The translations under genes and the position numbers were made by a program. 64,000 nt of DNA from positions 62,001-126,000 of the forward strand of contig NZ_JACHTE010000001.1 in NCBI RefSeq assembly GCF_014145395.1, given 5' to 3'. Position 1 is the first letter of the stretch; each line of letters starts with the position of its first letter. Below the pieces are notes generated by a model. The model was not told the origin of the DNA and made no database searches. It was given only the letters and a program-made list of their open reading frames with translations. Source of the stretch: Marilutibacter penaei. Its GTDB lineage: Bacteria; Pseudomonadota; Gammaproteobacteria; Xanthomonadales; Xanthomonadaceae. Shown here in pieces: positions 1 through 8,345 of this stretch.

Positions 1-1771
1 GGCGCACGGACTCCGGGAAGAACTGCTGCGGCACGAAGCGGAACAGCAGGACCGAGGCCGCGAATGCCCCGACCGTCACCACGATGACCGTCTTGCGGTG
101 GCCGACGCACCAGCCCAGCAGGCGCCGGAACCGCGCATAGAACGGCGTCGCATAGGGATCATGGTCGCGACCGTCATGCGGTGGCGGCGCGATCAGTTCG
201 GCGAAGGCAGGGTACCGGTCGGCCCAGCGCTGGCGCGCGGCATGCCAGCGCGCGGCCATCGAGCCCGGCTTGAGCGTCGCCGCATGGCCATGGTCGGGCA
301 GCAGCTTGTCGCCGAGGTAAGGGATGAACATCACCGCGGCGATCCACGACACCAGCAGGGCGATCGTCACCACCTCGAACAGGGACCGGGTGTACTCGCC
401 CGTGCTCGACGCTGCGGTCGCGATCGGCAGGAAGCCCGCCGCGGTGATCAGGGTGCCGGTCAGCATCGGGAACGCGGTGCTTTCCCAGGCGAAGGCGGCC
501 GCCTTCATCCGGCTGTAGCCCTGCTCCATCTTGATCGCCATCATCTCGACCGCGATGATCGCGTCGTCGACCATCAGGCCAAGCGCCAGCACCAGCGCGC
601 CGAGCGAGATCTTGTGCAGGCCGACACCGTAGAAATACATGACCGCGAAGGTCATCGCGAGCACCAGCGGGATCGACAGCGCGACGACCAGCCCGGTGCG
701 CAGGCCCAGCGACAGGAAGCTCACCAGCAGCACGATGACGACGGCCTCGGTGAGTACCTTGACGAACTCGCCGACCGAAGCATCCACCGCCGCCGGCTGG
801 TCGGCCACGCGATGCAGTTCCATGCCCGCCGGGAGCGTTTCCTGCAGGCGCGCGAACTCGGAATCAAGGGTCTTGCCGAGCTCGAGGATATCGCCGCCCT
901 CGCGCATCGCGACACCGATGCCGATCGCATCCCGGCCCTGGTAGCGCATCATCGGCGCCGCGGGGTCCGCGAATCCGCGGTGGACCTCGGCCAGGTCGTC
1001 GAGGCGGAAGGTGCGGTCACCGACGCGGATCGGGAACGCACGGATCGCATCGACCGACTCGAACCGTCCATCCACGCGCAGGGGCACGCGCGCGCTCGGG
1101 GTTTCGAAGAAGCCGGCCGGGACGACCGCGTTCTGTTGCTCCAGCGCCTGCTGCACGGCCGCGGCCGGTACGCCCAGCGTGGCCAGCTTGTCGTTCGACA
1201 GCTCGATCCAGATCTTCTCGTCCTGCACGCCGAACAGCTCGATCTTGCCGACGTCGCCCAGTTCCTGGAGCGCGAGCTCGATGCGTTCGGCGTAGTCCTT
1301 CATGACCGCGTAGTCGAAGCCCTCGCCGGTCAACGCGTAGATGTTGCCGAAGGTGTCGCCGAATTCGTCGTTGAAGAACGGGCCGACGACTTCCGAAGGC
1401 AGGGTCGCGCGGATGTCGCCCACTTTCTTGCGGACCTGGTACCACAGCGGCTCGATCTCCTTCGAACGCATGGAATCCCGCGCCATGAAGATGATCTGCG
1501 ACTCGCCGGCGCGCGAGTACGAGCGGATGAACTCGTACTCCCCTGTCTCCATCAGCTTCTTCTCGATGCGCTCGGTGACCTGCTTCGACACTTCCTCCGC
1601 GGTCGCGCCGGGCCACATCGTCCGGATCACCATCGCCTTGAAGGTGAACTCGGGGTCCTCGCTGCGGCCGAGGTTGAGATAGGAGAACGCACCGGCGATC
1701 GCCACCACCAGCATCAGGTAGACCACGAGGCTGCGGTGGCGCAGCGCCCACTCGGACAGGTTGAAGCGCAT
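1..1771 (-). CDS. RND efflux permease, partial (C-terminal part outside window)
   Basis: Inner-membrane proton-driven drug/solute exporter of the RND superfamily. Only the first 590 or so residues lie in the window; the family is usually about 1,030 residues, so the gene runs off the left edge and is not broken. The start is the ATG at 1771 (MRFNLSEWALRHR), followed by the first membrane helix (LVVYLMLVVAIAGAFSYL). Further in are the porter region and the helix block with the RND motif GALVLALGLMVDDAIIAVE. It begins 5 bp after the stop of the membrane-fusion gene, so the two are one operon. The N-terminus differs from AcrB and looks more like the TriC/MexK branch; substrate unknown. Confidence 0.93.
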   Translation of the reverse strand, partial: MRFNLSEWALRHRSLVVYLMLVVAIAGAFSYLNLGRSEDPEFTFKAMVIRTMWPGATAEEVSKQVTERIEKKLMETGEYEFIRSYSRAGESQIIFMARDSMRSKEIEPLWYQVRKKVGDIRATLPSEVVGPFFNDEFGDTFGNIYALTGEGFDYAVMKDYAERIELALQELGDVGKIELFGVQDEKIWIELSNDKLATLGVPAAAVQQALEQQNAVVPAGFFETPSARVPLRVDGRFESVDAIRAFPIRVGDRTFRLDDLAEVHRGFADPAAPMMRYQGRDAIGIGVAMREGGDILELGKTLDSEFARLQETLPAGMELHRVADQPAAVDASVGEFVKVLTEAVVIVLLVSFLSLGLRTGLVVALSIPLVLAMTFAVMYFYGVGLHKISLGALVLALGLMVDDAIIAVEMMAIKMEQGYSRMKAAAFAWESTAFPMLTGTLITAAGFLPIATAASSTGEYTRSLFEVVTIALLVSWIAAVMFIPYLGDKLLPDHGHAATLKPGSMAARWHAARQRWADRYPAFAELIAPPPHDGRDHDPYATPFYARFRRLLGWCVGHRKTVIVVTVGAFAASVLLFRFVPQQFFPESVR

Positions 1772-1776
1772 CGCGC

Positions 1777-2916
1777 CTACTCCGCTTCGGGCGCGGGCGC
1801 GCCGTTGGCGGCCACTGGCCGGTTGTCGCGGTCAACCGGCGAGACCGCCTGGCCATCGCGCAGGAGGTGCGCGCCTGCGGCGACCACCCAGTCGCCCGGA
1901 CCCACGCCCTCCAGCACCGGGACCTGCTCGGCGCCGAACGCGGCGGTGCGAACCGGCTGGAGGCGTAGCTTCGAGGTGGAAGGGTCCACCACGTAGACCG
2001 CCTGCTCGCCGTCGACCTCGACCAGTGCCGCAAGCGGTACACCCAGCGCGCCAGTGCCGTTGGCCTCCACGTGCACGCGAGCGCTCTGGCCCAGCTCGAC
2101 CTCGGCGGTATCGGCGTCGACCGCGGCACGCGCGGCATAGGTGCGGGAAGCGGGATCCGCGGCCGGGGCGATCTCGCGGATGCGCCCGGGCCAGCGCTTG
2201 CCCGGCAACGACCACAGGGATACTTCGACGGCCATCCCCGGACGCAGGGATTCCACCTGCCCTTCCGGAATCGCGAAGGCGACCTCGCGCGGACCGTCTG
2301 CGGCCAGGGTGAACACCGGTTGCCCGGCGGCCACGACCTGGCCGGCCTCGGCTTCGCGTCCGGCGATCACGCCCGCGGCCGGGGCACGCAATTCGGTGTA
2401 CTCGACCTGGTTGCGCGCGACCTGCAGTTCGGCACGGGCCGCATTGGCCTGTCCCTGCGCGGCAACCGCGGCCGCGTCCTGCGCGTCGATCGCCGAACGG
2501 CTGACCAGCTGCTCGTCGGCCAGCTTCGACATCCGGGCCTGGTCGGCGCGCGCGCGGGACAGCTCCGCCTCGGCCGCAGCCAGCTGCGCCTGCGCGGCGC
2601 GGGCCCGGGCACCGTAGTCGTCACCGTCCATGACGGCCAGCAACTCGCCCTCGGAGACGCGATCACCCACGTCCACCTTGCGCTCCACCAGGGTCCCGCC
2701 GACACGGAAGGACAACGGGCTTTCTTCCCGCGCACGCACATCGCCGACGAAGGTGTCGCTGCCGGTCGTCATCGCCACCGGATGGGTGACCAGTACCGGC
2801 CGACGGGCCGCTTCCTCCGGCGCCTCGCCTCCACACGCGGCCAGCATCAGCACGGGCAGGGCGGCAATGGCGAATCGTCTGAATCCCGGATGGCACAGGG
2901 GGCGGGGGGACGGCAT
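1777..2916 (-). CDS. RND efflux periplasmic adaptor (membrane fusion lipoprotein)
   Basis: 379-residue HlyD/AcrA-type adaptor linking the RND pump to an outer-membrane channel. The start at 2916 is chosen because it gives a lipoprotein signal: a hydrophobic stretch ending LPVLMLAAC, with Cys28 as the lipidated residue. Next come a lipoyl half-motif (GDRVSEGELLAVMDGDDY), a helical hairpin rich in Ala/Gln/Arg (about residues 95-160), the second lipoyl half (ELRAPAAGVIAGREAEAGQVV) and beta-barrel and membrane-proximal regions. The open frame continues upstream to 3582, but that part is antisense to the TetR gene. No TolC gene is in the operon; the tolC at 4474 could serve. Confidence 0.92.
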   Translation of the reverse strand: MPSPRPLCHPGFRRFAIAALPVLMLAACGGEAPEEAARRPVLVTHPVAMTTGSDTFVGDVRAREESPLSFRVGGTLVERKVDVGDRVSEGELLAVMDGDDYGARARAAQAQLAAAEAELSRARADQARMSKLADEQLVSRSAIDAQDAAAVAAQGQANAARAELQVARNQVEYTELRAPAAGVIAGREAEAGQVVAAGQPVFTLAADGPREVAFAIPEGQVESLRPGMAVEVSLWSLPGKRWPGRIREIAPAADPASRTYAARAAVDADTAEVELGQSARVHVEANGTGALGVPLAALVEVDGEQAVYVVDPSTSKLRLQPVRTAAFGAEQVPVLEGVGPGDWVVAAGAHLLRDGQAVSPVDRDNRPVAANGAPAPEAE

Positions 2917-2932
2917 GGGGGCGCCTCGGCGA

Positions 2933-2960
2933 ATATTAATGAACTGACGGGTACTGTATA
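2933..2960 (-). promoter_or_regulatory. Candidate sigma-70 promoter of the efflux operon
   Basis: Read on the minus strand: -35-like TATACA (2955-2960), a 16 bp spacer and -10-like TAATAT (2933-2938), 17 bp before the adaptor start codon. The -35 lies inside the palindrome at 2949-2972, so a repressor bound there would block it. Assigned by eye. Confidence 0.5.
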
Positions 2961-2972
2961 AATATAGAACCC
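2949..2972. promoter_or_regulatory. Imperfect palindrome, candidate TetR operator
   Basis: 24 bp inverted repeat; 9 of 12 positions in each half are symmetrical (GGGTxCTxTATx mirrored to xATAxAGxACCC). It lies between the divergent tetR and efflux genes, overlaps the -35 of the efflux promoter and ends 7 bp before the -10-like box of tetR. That is the normal place for a TetR-family operator controlling both directions. Binding is inferred. Confidence 0.55.
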
Positions 2973-2979
2973 GATAGTC

Positions 2980-2985
2980 TAGTAT
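2980..2985 (+). promoter_or_regulatory. -10 box of tetR (leaderless)
   Basis: TAGTAT followed by exactly 6 nt and then the ATG at 2992. Transcription starting about 7 nt after the box would begin at the ATG itself. No Shine-Dalgarno is present. Confidence 0.5.
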
Positions 2986-2991
2986 TACGTC

Positions 2992-3639
2992 ATGTCCTCG
3001 CAGCATCCCACTCGCCCCGCAGGCCCGGGCCGCCCCAAGGATCCGGCCAAGCGCGCCGCCATCCTGGAAGCGGCCAAGGGCATGTTCACCCAGCACGGCT
3101 TCGCCGGCGCCAGCATGGAGCAGATCGCGGCCGAGGCCGGCGTGTCCAAGCTCACGGTGTACAGCCACTTCGGCGACAAGGAAGGCCTCTTCGCCGCCGC
3201 GGTGAAGGCGCATTGCGAGCAGAGCCTGCCGACTTCGCTGTTCGAAATGCGTCCGGACCTGCCCATCCGCACCCGCCTGCTCGAGATCGCCGATGCCTTC
3301 TACGCGATGATCACTACGCCCGAGGCGGTCGCCGGCCACCGGATGATGTGCTCGCCGCAGATGGCCGATTCGCCGTTGACCCGGCTGTTCTGGGAAGCGG
3401 GGCCGATGCGTGTCCAGGCGGACTTCGCCCAGCTCCTGCGACGGCGCATCGAGGCCGGCGAGCTCGACATCGACGATGTCGACTGCGCCGCCAGCCAGTT
3501 CTTCACCCTGCTCAAGGGCGAGCCCCATGCGCAGCTGGTGTTCGGCTGCTGCAAGCCCGGGACACGCAGCCCCGAGGCGCACCTGCGGGCCTCCGTCGAC
3601 ATGTTCCTGCGCGCCTACGGCCGCGCCCCACGGACCTGA
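2992..3639 (+). CDS. TetR/AcrR-family regulator of the efflux operon
   Basis: 215 residues. The N-terminal helix-turn-helix (about residues 20-70) contains MEQIAAEAGVSKLTVYSHFG, the canonical TetR recognition region, followed by KEGLFAAAV. The C-terminal ligand half resembles the AefR-type domain (RLLEIADAFYAMI, FTLLKGEPH). It is divergent from the adaptor/permease genes with 75 bp between them, so it very likely represses them and is released by a pump substrate. The start is the ATG at 2992, which follows a -10-like box by 6 nt. The ligand cannot be told from sequence. Confidence 0.93.
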   Translation: MSSQHPTRPAGPGRPKDPAKRAAILEAAKGMFTQHGFAGASMEQIAAEAGVSKLTVYSHFGDKEGLFAAAVKAHCEQSLPTSLFEMRPDLPIRTRLLEIADAFYAMITTPEAVAGHRMMCSPQMADSPLTRLFWEAGPMRVQADFAQLLRRRIEAGELDIDDVDCAASQFFTLLKGEPHAQLVFGCCKPGTRSPEAHLRASVDMFLRAYGRAPRT

Positions 3640-3784
3640 ATACGCGATGTGTCATGGTGACTTATGGCACTAAATCACCTGGCCTCCCCACGGCATCCTG
3701 CGCCTGCGATGGCGCCGCCGTCGCCGCCGCGTGCCGGCCGCTCGATTAGAATGTCCGGCTACCGCGCGAACTGAAGACACGAAC

Positions 3785-4453
3785 ATGACGACGATGGATT
3801 TTGCCAAGGCACGCGAACTGATGGTGGAGCAGCAGGTCCGCCCCTGGGACGTGCTCGACCCGCGCATCCTCGACGTGATCGGTGCCCTGCCGCGCGAGTC
3901 CTTCGTCGCTCCGGCGCACCGCAACCTCGCCTACGCCGACCTCGCGCTGCCGCTGGCGCATGGGGAAACGATGATGAAACCGGTCATGGAAGGCCGGACA
4001 CTGCAATCCATCGACGTGCAGGCCGGGGAAAGCGTGCTCGAGATCGGCACCGGCAGCGGATATCTCACCGCCTGCCTCAGCCGCCTGGCGCGCGAGGTCA
4101 TCAGCCTCGAGCGCCACGCCGACCTGGTCGATGGCGCGCGTGCGCGCCTCGTCGAGCAGGGCATCGCCAACGCCAGCATCATCCATGCGGACGCCTTCGG
4201 CTGGGACAACAGCCGCCGCTTCGACGCGATCTGCGTCACCGGCGCGGTCGACACCGTGCCGGAACGGTTCCTGGAATGGCTGCAGCCGGGTGGCCGCCTG
4301 TTCGCCGTCCGCGGGCGCGCGCCTGCCATGGAAGCGCTGCTGATGCACGCGGGCAGCGGCGACGGTGTCAACGCGGCACGCGTCGAATCGTTGTTCGAGA
4401 CCGACCTCCCCTACCTTGCCGGTGCGGCCCCCGCGCCTGTTTTCGAGTTCTGA
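3785..4453 (+). CDS. Protein-L-isoaspartate O-methyltransferase family protein
   Basis: 222-residue cytoplasmic SAM-dependent methyltransferase of the PCMT family, which repairs isoaspartyl residues by carboxyl methylation. SAM-binding motif I is clear (VLEIGTGSGYLTACLSRLA), with the acidic post-motif ISLERHADLV. The N-terminal part (MVEQQVRPWDV, ALPRESFVAPAH, LPLAHGETMMKP) aligns in type with PCMT. It is shorter and more divergent than E. coli Pcm, so activity on isoaspartate is probable but not certain. The ATG at 3785 is preferred over the upstream frame, which covers a likely -10 (TAGAAT at 3747). It lies 20 bp before tolC, a linkage I know from Xanthomonads. Confidence 0.85.
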   Translation: MTTMDFAKARELMVEQQVRPWDVLDPRILDVIGALPRESFVAPAHRNLAYADLALPLAHGETMMKPVMEGRTLQSIDVQAGESVLEIGTGSGYLTACLSRLAREVISLERHADLVDGARARLVEQGIANASIIHADAFGWDNSRRFDAICVTGAVDTVPERFLEWLQPGGRLFAVRGRAPAMEALLMHAGSGDGVNAARVESLFETDLPYLAGAAPAPVFEF

Positions 4454-4473
4454 AAGAATCAAAAGGACCCCGC

Positions 4474-5874
4474 ATGATCCGCCGCCCCCTCGTTCTTGCC
4501 CTCGCTTTCGCGCTGGTGCCTTCGCTGGCTTCGGCCGAGGACCTGATGCAGACCTACGAGCTGGCCCGTGCCGGCGACCCGCAGTTTTCCGCCGCGGAAT
4601 CCAGCCGCCTCGTGACCCAGGAGGGACGCGTGCAGGCCCGTGCGGCAATGCTGCCCCAGTTGAACGGGTCGGCGGGCATTTCCCGCAGCCGGAGTGACTC
4701 CGACGGCAGCCAGGTGTTCGCCGGACTGCCGCCGACCAACAGCGACACCACCAACGAAGTCACCGCCCGCGACTACGGGATCCAGTTGGACCAGATGGTC
4801 TACGACCATTCGCGCATCACGCGCTACCGCAGCGCCAGCGCGCTGAGCACCGCCAGCGATTACCAGCTGGAGTCGGCCGGCGACAACCTGATCACCCGCA
4901 CTTCGGCGGCGTATTTCACGGTGCTGGTGCAGCTGGAAACGCTGGCGGCGGCGGAGGCCGCGGAAGAGGCCGCGCGCAAGCAGTTCGACTATGCCGAGAA
5001 GCGCCTCGAGGTCGGCCTGGCGCCGATCACCGACGTGCACGAAGCGCGCGCACAGTATGAAAGCGCTCGCGCGATCACCATCCAGACCCGCAACGCGGTC
5101 GAGGATGCGTACCAGGCCCTGGCGGAGATCACCGGCCAGCCGATCCGCGTCCTGAAGGGCCTTCCGGCCGACTTCCAGCCCACCCTGCCGGACGCGATGG
5201 GCGTCGAGGACTGGGTGCAGACGGCGATCGACGCTAACCCTGCCCTGCAGGCCAAGCGCTACCAGCTGGAGTCGGCCGAGGCCGATGTCGGCACCGCGCG
5301 CTCGGGCCACTATCCGTCGCTGTATTTCGGTGGGCGTTATGGCGGCACCGAGAACGACGGCACCCAGACGAACAACATCTCGGATGCCATTAACGACTAC
5401 GAGAACAGCAGCAAGTCGCGCAGCATCGGGCTGACCCTGAGCGTGCCGATCTTCGCTGGCGGCGCGACCCAGTCGGGCGTGCGCCAGGCCCTGGCCCAGC
5501 GCGACGTCGTCCAGGATGAGCTAGAACAGCAGCGCCGCGCACTGGAGCGCAACACCCGCAATGCCTACCAGACGGTGGTCGCCGGCATCAGCGAGGTGGA
5601 AGCCCGCCGTGCCGCGCTGGTGTCCGCCCAGAGCGCATACGATGCCTCGAACGTCGGGCTGGAAGTCGGCACCCGGACCGTGCTGGACGTCCTGCAAAAC
5701 CAGCGCACGCTCTTCAGCGCGCAGCAGGCGTATGCGGAGTCGCGCTACAACTTCCTGCAGGCCCGGCTGCTGCTCGAGCAGGCGGCGGGTACCCTGGAAG
5801 GCGACGACGTGATGGAAGTGAACCGCATGCTGACGGTGGACATCTCCGCGGCGGACACGAGCGCGGCGCCCTGA
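4474..5874 (+). CDS. tolC: TolC family outer membrane channel
   Basis: 466-residue outer-membrane factor, forming the trimeric beta-barrel/alpha-barrel exit duct for tripartite pumps and type I secretion. The signal peptide is LVLALAFALVPSLASA followed by EDLMQTYELARAGDPQF, the usual start of mature TolC. The two structural repeats each carry long Ala/Gln/Glu-rich helices (about residues 130-190 and 340-430), with the signature EVGTRTVLDVLQNQRTLFSAQ near the end. The upstream extension of the frame is antisense noise. Separate from the RND operon at 1-2916 but the obvious partner for it. A strong terminator follows at 5899. Confidence 0.95.
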   Translation: MIRRPLVLALAFALVPSLASAEDLMQTYELARAGDPQFSAAESSRLVTQEGRVQARAAMLPQLNGSAGISRSRSDSDGSQVFAGLPPTNSDTTNEVTARDYGIQLDQMVYDHSRITRYRSASALSTASDYQLESAGDNLITRTSAAYFTVLVQLETLAAAEAAEEAARKQFDYAEKRLEVGLAPITDVHEARAQYESARAITIQTRNAVEDAYQALAEITGQPIRVLKGLPADFQPTLPDAMGVEDWVQTAIDANPALQAKRYQLESAEADVGTARSGHYPSLYFGGRYGGTENDGTQTNNISDAINDYENSSKSRSIGLTLSVPIFAGGATQSGVRQALAQRDVVQDELEQQRRALERNTRNAYQTVVAGISEVEARRAALVSAQSAYDASNVGLEVGTRTVLDVLQNQRTLFSAQQAYAESRYNFLQARLLLEQAAGTLEGDDVMEVNRMLTVDISAADTSAAP

Positions 5875-5898
5875 GGCATTGCCATCGCAGGGATTGGG

Positions 5899-5926
5899 AA
5901 GGCCGGCCATCGCCGGCCTTTTCTTT
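5899..5926 (+). terminator. Rho-independent terminator of tolC
   Basis: Perfect 9 bp stem (AAGGCCGGC / GCCGGCCTT) with a 4 nt loop CATC, followed by TTCTTT. It lies 24 bp after the tolC stop, in the gap between the convergent tolC and waaA genes. Confidence 0.85.
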
Positions 5927-5991
5927 GGGCGGCTTTGGGCGGCAGCTGCGCACACCACGAGCCCGGATGGCATTCCCGGGCGCCGGGCCGG

Positions 5992-7341
5992 TCAGCCGCG
6001 CGGGCGCTGGCTGCGCTCCGCGCCGACCGCGGGCGGGACCGGCGGCAGTGCCGGCTGGACCAGGGCGAGGGTCGAGGCCAGCGCGCCCCGGCCCGACTCC
6101 ACCAGCGCATGGCCGGCCTCGGCCATGGCGTTGCGCGACACCGGGTCCTCCAGCAGGTCGGCGACATGGCGGCCCACCGCATCGGCATCGCTCCCGATGC
6201 GCAGTGCCCCCGCTTCCCGGAAGAGCTTCGCGATACCCGCGAAGTTGTGCAGGTGCGGGCCGGTCACGATCGCGGTACCGGCGGCGGCGGGCTCCAGCAG
6301 GTTGTGCCCGCCCACCGGCTGCAGGCTGCCGCCCACGAACGCCACGTCGGCCGCCGCATAGAAACGCATCAGTTCCCCCAGCGTATCGACCACGAACACG
6401 CTGTCGTCCGCCCGGGGCCACTGCCCACGCGAGCGGGTCCCGACCCGGGCCCCCGACGACCGGGCCAGCTCCGCCACGACGCGGAAACGTTCCGGGTGGC
6501 GCGGAGCCCACAACAGCAGCAGCGAGGGGTGGCGCTCGCGCAAGCGACGGTGCATCGCCATCACCGCCGCTTCCTCTTCTTCATGGGTACTCGCGGCGAT
6601 CCACACCGGCGCGCCGGCGAGGGCCTGGCGGCATTGTCGTGCGAAGGCATCCAGCCCCTCGGGCGTCGGCACGTCGAACTTGAGGTTGCCGGCTTCGACC
6701 ACCTGTTCGCTCCGGGCGCCGAGGCGCACGAAACGCATGGCGTCGGCCATCGACTGCGCGGCCACGCGGTGGACCGTCCGCAGCGCGCGCGCGACCAGCG
6801 GCGCGAGCACACGATAGCCTCGCAGCGACCGTTCGGAGAGTCGTGCATTGAGGATGTACGTGGGAATGTCGCGATCCCGGCACCCGAACAGCAGGTTCGG
6901 CCACAGTTCGGTTTCCATGATCAGCGCGACCGCGGGCCGGTAGTGGTCGAGGAACCTGCCCACCGCGCCGGGCAGGTCGTAGGGCAGGTAGACGTGGTCG
7001 ACCTGTCCGCCCCACAACGCCTGCACCTGGTCCGAACCGGTCGGCGTGATCGTGGTCAGCAGCAGCCGCAGGTCGGGACGGGTACGGCGCAGGGCGTTGA
7101 CGACCGGCGCCGCGGCATTGACCTCGCCGACCGACACGGCATGGATCCAGACCGTCCGGGCGCCCTGCTCCCGGCTGGCGGCGGCGCCGTGATACACCGC
7201 GTAACGCTCCGGCCAGCGCAGGAAGTACGCCTGCTGGCGGAAGCCACGCCAGATCAGGTGGTAGAGGGTGATCGGCACCAGCAGGTAGAGCACGGCCGAA
7301 TACAGGCCGCGTAGAAGGCGCTCGATGGGGTCGCTCCGCAT
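5992..7341 (-). CDS. waaA: 3-deoxy-D-manno-octulosonic acid (Kdo) transferase
   Basis: 449 residues. Adds Kdo from CMP-Kdo to lipid IVA at the cytoplasmic face of the inner membrane, the first step of LPS core assembly. The N-terminal hydrophobic anchor (LYSAVLYLLVPITLYHLIW) is followed by the Kdo transferase GT-B domain: VWIHAVSVGEVNAAAP, the acidic region VALIMETELWPNLL, and in the C-terminal half WIAASTHEEEE and GGSLQPVGGHNLLEPAA. The start could be GTG 7347 or ATG 7341; ATG 7341 is preferred because a -10-like TATCCT ends exactly 6 nt upstream, as in other leaderless genes here. Divergent from the lpxL-type gene. Confidence 0.94.
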   Translation of the reverse strand: MRSDPIERLLRGLYSAVLYLLVPITLYHLIWRGFRQQAYFLRWPERYAVYHGAAASREQGARTVWIHAVSVGEVNAAAPVVNALRRTRPDLRLLLTTITPTGSDQVQALWGGQVDHVYLPYDLPGAVGRFLDHYRPAVALIMETELWPNLLFGCRDRDIPTYILNARLSERSLRGYRVLAPLVARALRTVHRVAAQSMADAMRFVRLGARSEQVVEAGNLKFDVPTPEGLDAFARQCRQALAGAPVWIAASTHEEEEAAVMAMHRRLRERHPSLLLLWAPRHPERFRVVAELARSSGARVGTRSRGQWPRADDSVFVVDTLGELMRFYAAADVAFVGGSLQPVGGHNLLEPAAAGTAIVTGPHLHNFAGIAKLFREAGALRIGSDADAVGRHVADLLEDPVSRNAMAEAGHALVESGRGALASTLALVQPALPPVPPAVGAERSQRPRG

Positions 7342-7347
7342 GCGCAC

Positions 7348-7353
7348 AGGATA
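7348..7353 (-). promoter_or_regulatory. -10 box of waaA (leaderless)
   Basis: On the minus strand TATCCT, then 6 nt (GTGCGC), then ATG at 7341. No Shine-Dalgarno precedes either possible start. The match to TATAAT is only 4 of 6, so this rests mainly on the repeated 6 nt spacing. Confidence 0.4.
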
Positions 7354-7398
7354 GCGAAGGCATCACGCCGCGGGTGGGACGGCCGGAGGAGGCGCCGC

Positions 7399-7404
7399 TA
7401 GAAT
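7399..7404 (+). promoter_or_regulatory. -10 box of the lpxL-type gene (leaderless)
   Basis: TAGAAT, 6 nt (CGTCCG), then ATG at 7411. The position predicts an mRNA starting at or next to the A of the start codon. Confidence 0.5.
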
Positions 7405-7410
7405 CGTCCG

Positions 7411-8322
7411 ATGCGCGACGACACGCCACTTCCCCGCCCTCCCATGGGCCCCCGTCATTGGCCGACCTGGCTGGGCCTGGGGGTGATGGTGCTCGCTGCC
7501 GCGCTGCCGTGGTCCGTGCAACGCCTGCTCGGGCGCGGAATCGGCGCGCTCGCGTTCGTCCTCGCGGGGGACCGGCGCCGTGCCGCGGCGGCCAACCTGG
7601 CGTTGTGCTTCCCCGAAATGCCCGAAGCCGACCGCGCGCGCCTGCTGCGCGAAAGTTTCCGCGACCTCGGCATCGGCTTCCTCGAGTTCGCCCGCGCATG
7701 GTGGGGCTCCGCGGCACCGATGCGCCGCACGGTCCGCATCGAAGGCGTGGAACAGGTGGAGGCACTCCGCGCAGGAGGACGCGGGGTGCTGCTGGTATCC
7801 GGCCATTTCATGACACTGGAGATCTGCGGCCGGCTGATGTGCGACCGGCTGCCGCTGGCGGGCATGTACCGCCGCTACCGCAGCCCCGTGATGGAATGGG
7901 CGGTCCGGCGCGGACGGCAGCGTTACGCGACGGCCATGTTCGCCAACGAGGAGGTCAGGCCGGCGATCCGGCACCTCAAGCAGGGCGGGATCCTCTGGTA
8001 TGCGCCCGACCAGGACATGCACGGCAAGGACACCGTGTTCGTTCCGTTCTTCGGCGTGCCCGCGGCGACCATCACCGCGACCCACCAGTTCGCGCGGATG
8101 AGCGGCTGCGCGGTGGTCCCGTTCTTCCACCGCCGCGAAGGCGCGGACTACGTGCTGAGGCTCGGCGCGCCCCTGGCCGGAGTGCCCTCCCCGGACCCGG
8201 TCGCCGACACGGCCTGCGTCAATGCAGCGATCGAGGCGATGGTGCGTGAGGCACCCAGCCAGTACCTGTGGATCCACCGTCGCTTCAAGCGGAGGCCCGA
8301 AGGCCAGGCGTCGCCTTACTGA
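7411..8322 (+). CDS. lpxL: Lipid A late acyltransferase (LpxL/HtrB family)
   Basis: 303 residues. Inner-membrane acyltransferase that moves a fatty acyl chain from ACP onto Kdo2-lipid IVA. It has one N-terminal membrane anchor (WLGLGVMVLAAALPWSV), the family sequence RRAAAANLALCFPEM, and the catalytic H-x4-E motif in LLVSGHFMTLEICGR (His and Glu of the HX4D/E family). MYRRYRSPVMEW and WYAPDQDMHGKDTVFVPFFG are also typical. Divergent from waaA with 69 bp between, so both LPS genes share an intergenic promoter region. LpxL and LpxM/LpxP cannot be told apart by eye; the symbol marks the family. Confidence 0.88.
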   Translation: MRDDTPLPRPPMGPRHWPTWLGLGVMVLAAALPWSVQRLLGRGIGALAFVLAGDRRRAAAANLALCFPEMPEADRARLLRESFRDLGIGFLEFARAWWGSAAPMRRTVRIEGVEQVEALRAGGRGVLLVSGHFMTLEICGRLMCDRLPLAGMYRRYRSPVMEWAVRRGRQRYATAMFANEEVRPAIRHLKQGGILWYAPDQDMHGKDTVFVPFFGVPAATITATHQFARMSGCAVVPFFHRREGADYVLRLGAPLAGVPSPDPVADTACVNAAIEAMVREAPSQYLWIHRRFKRRPEGQASPY

Positions 8323-8345
8323 GCATCCGCGCGAGGCAGGGCCCG

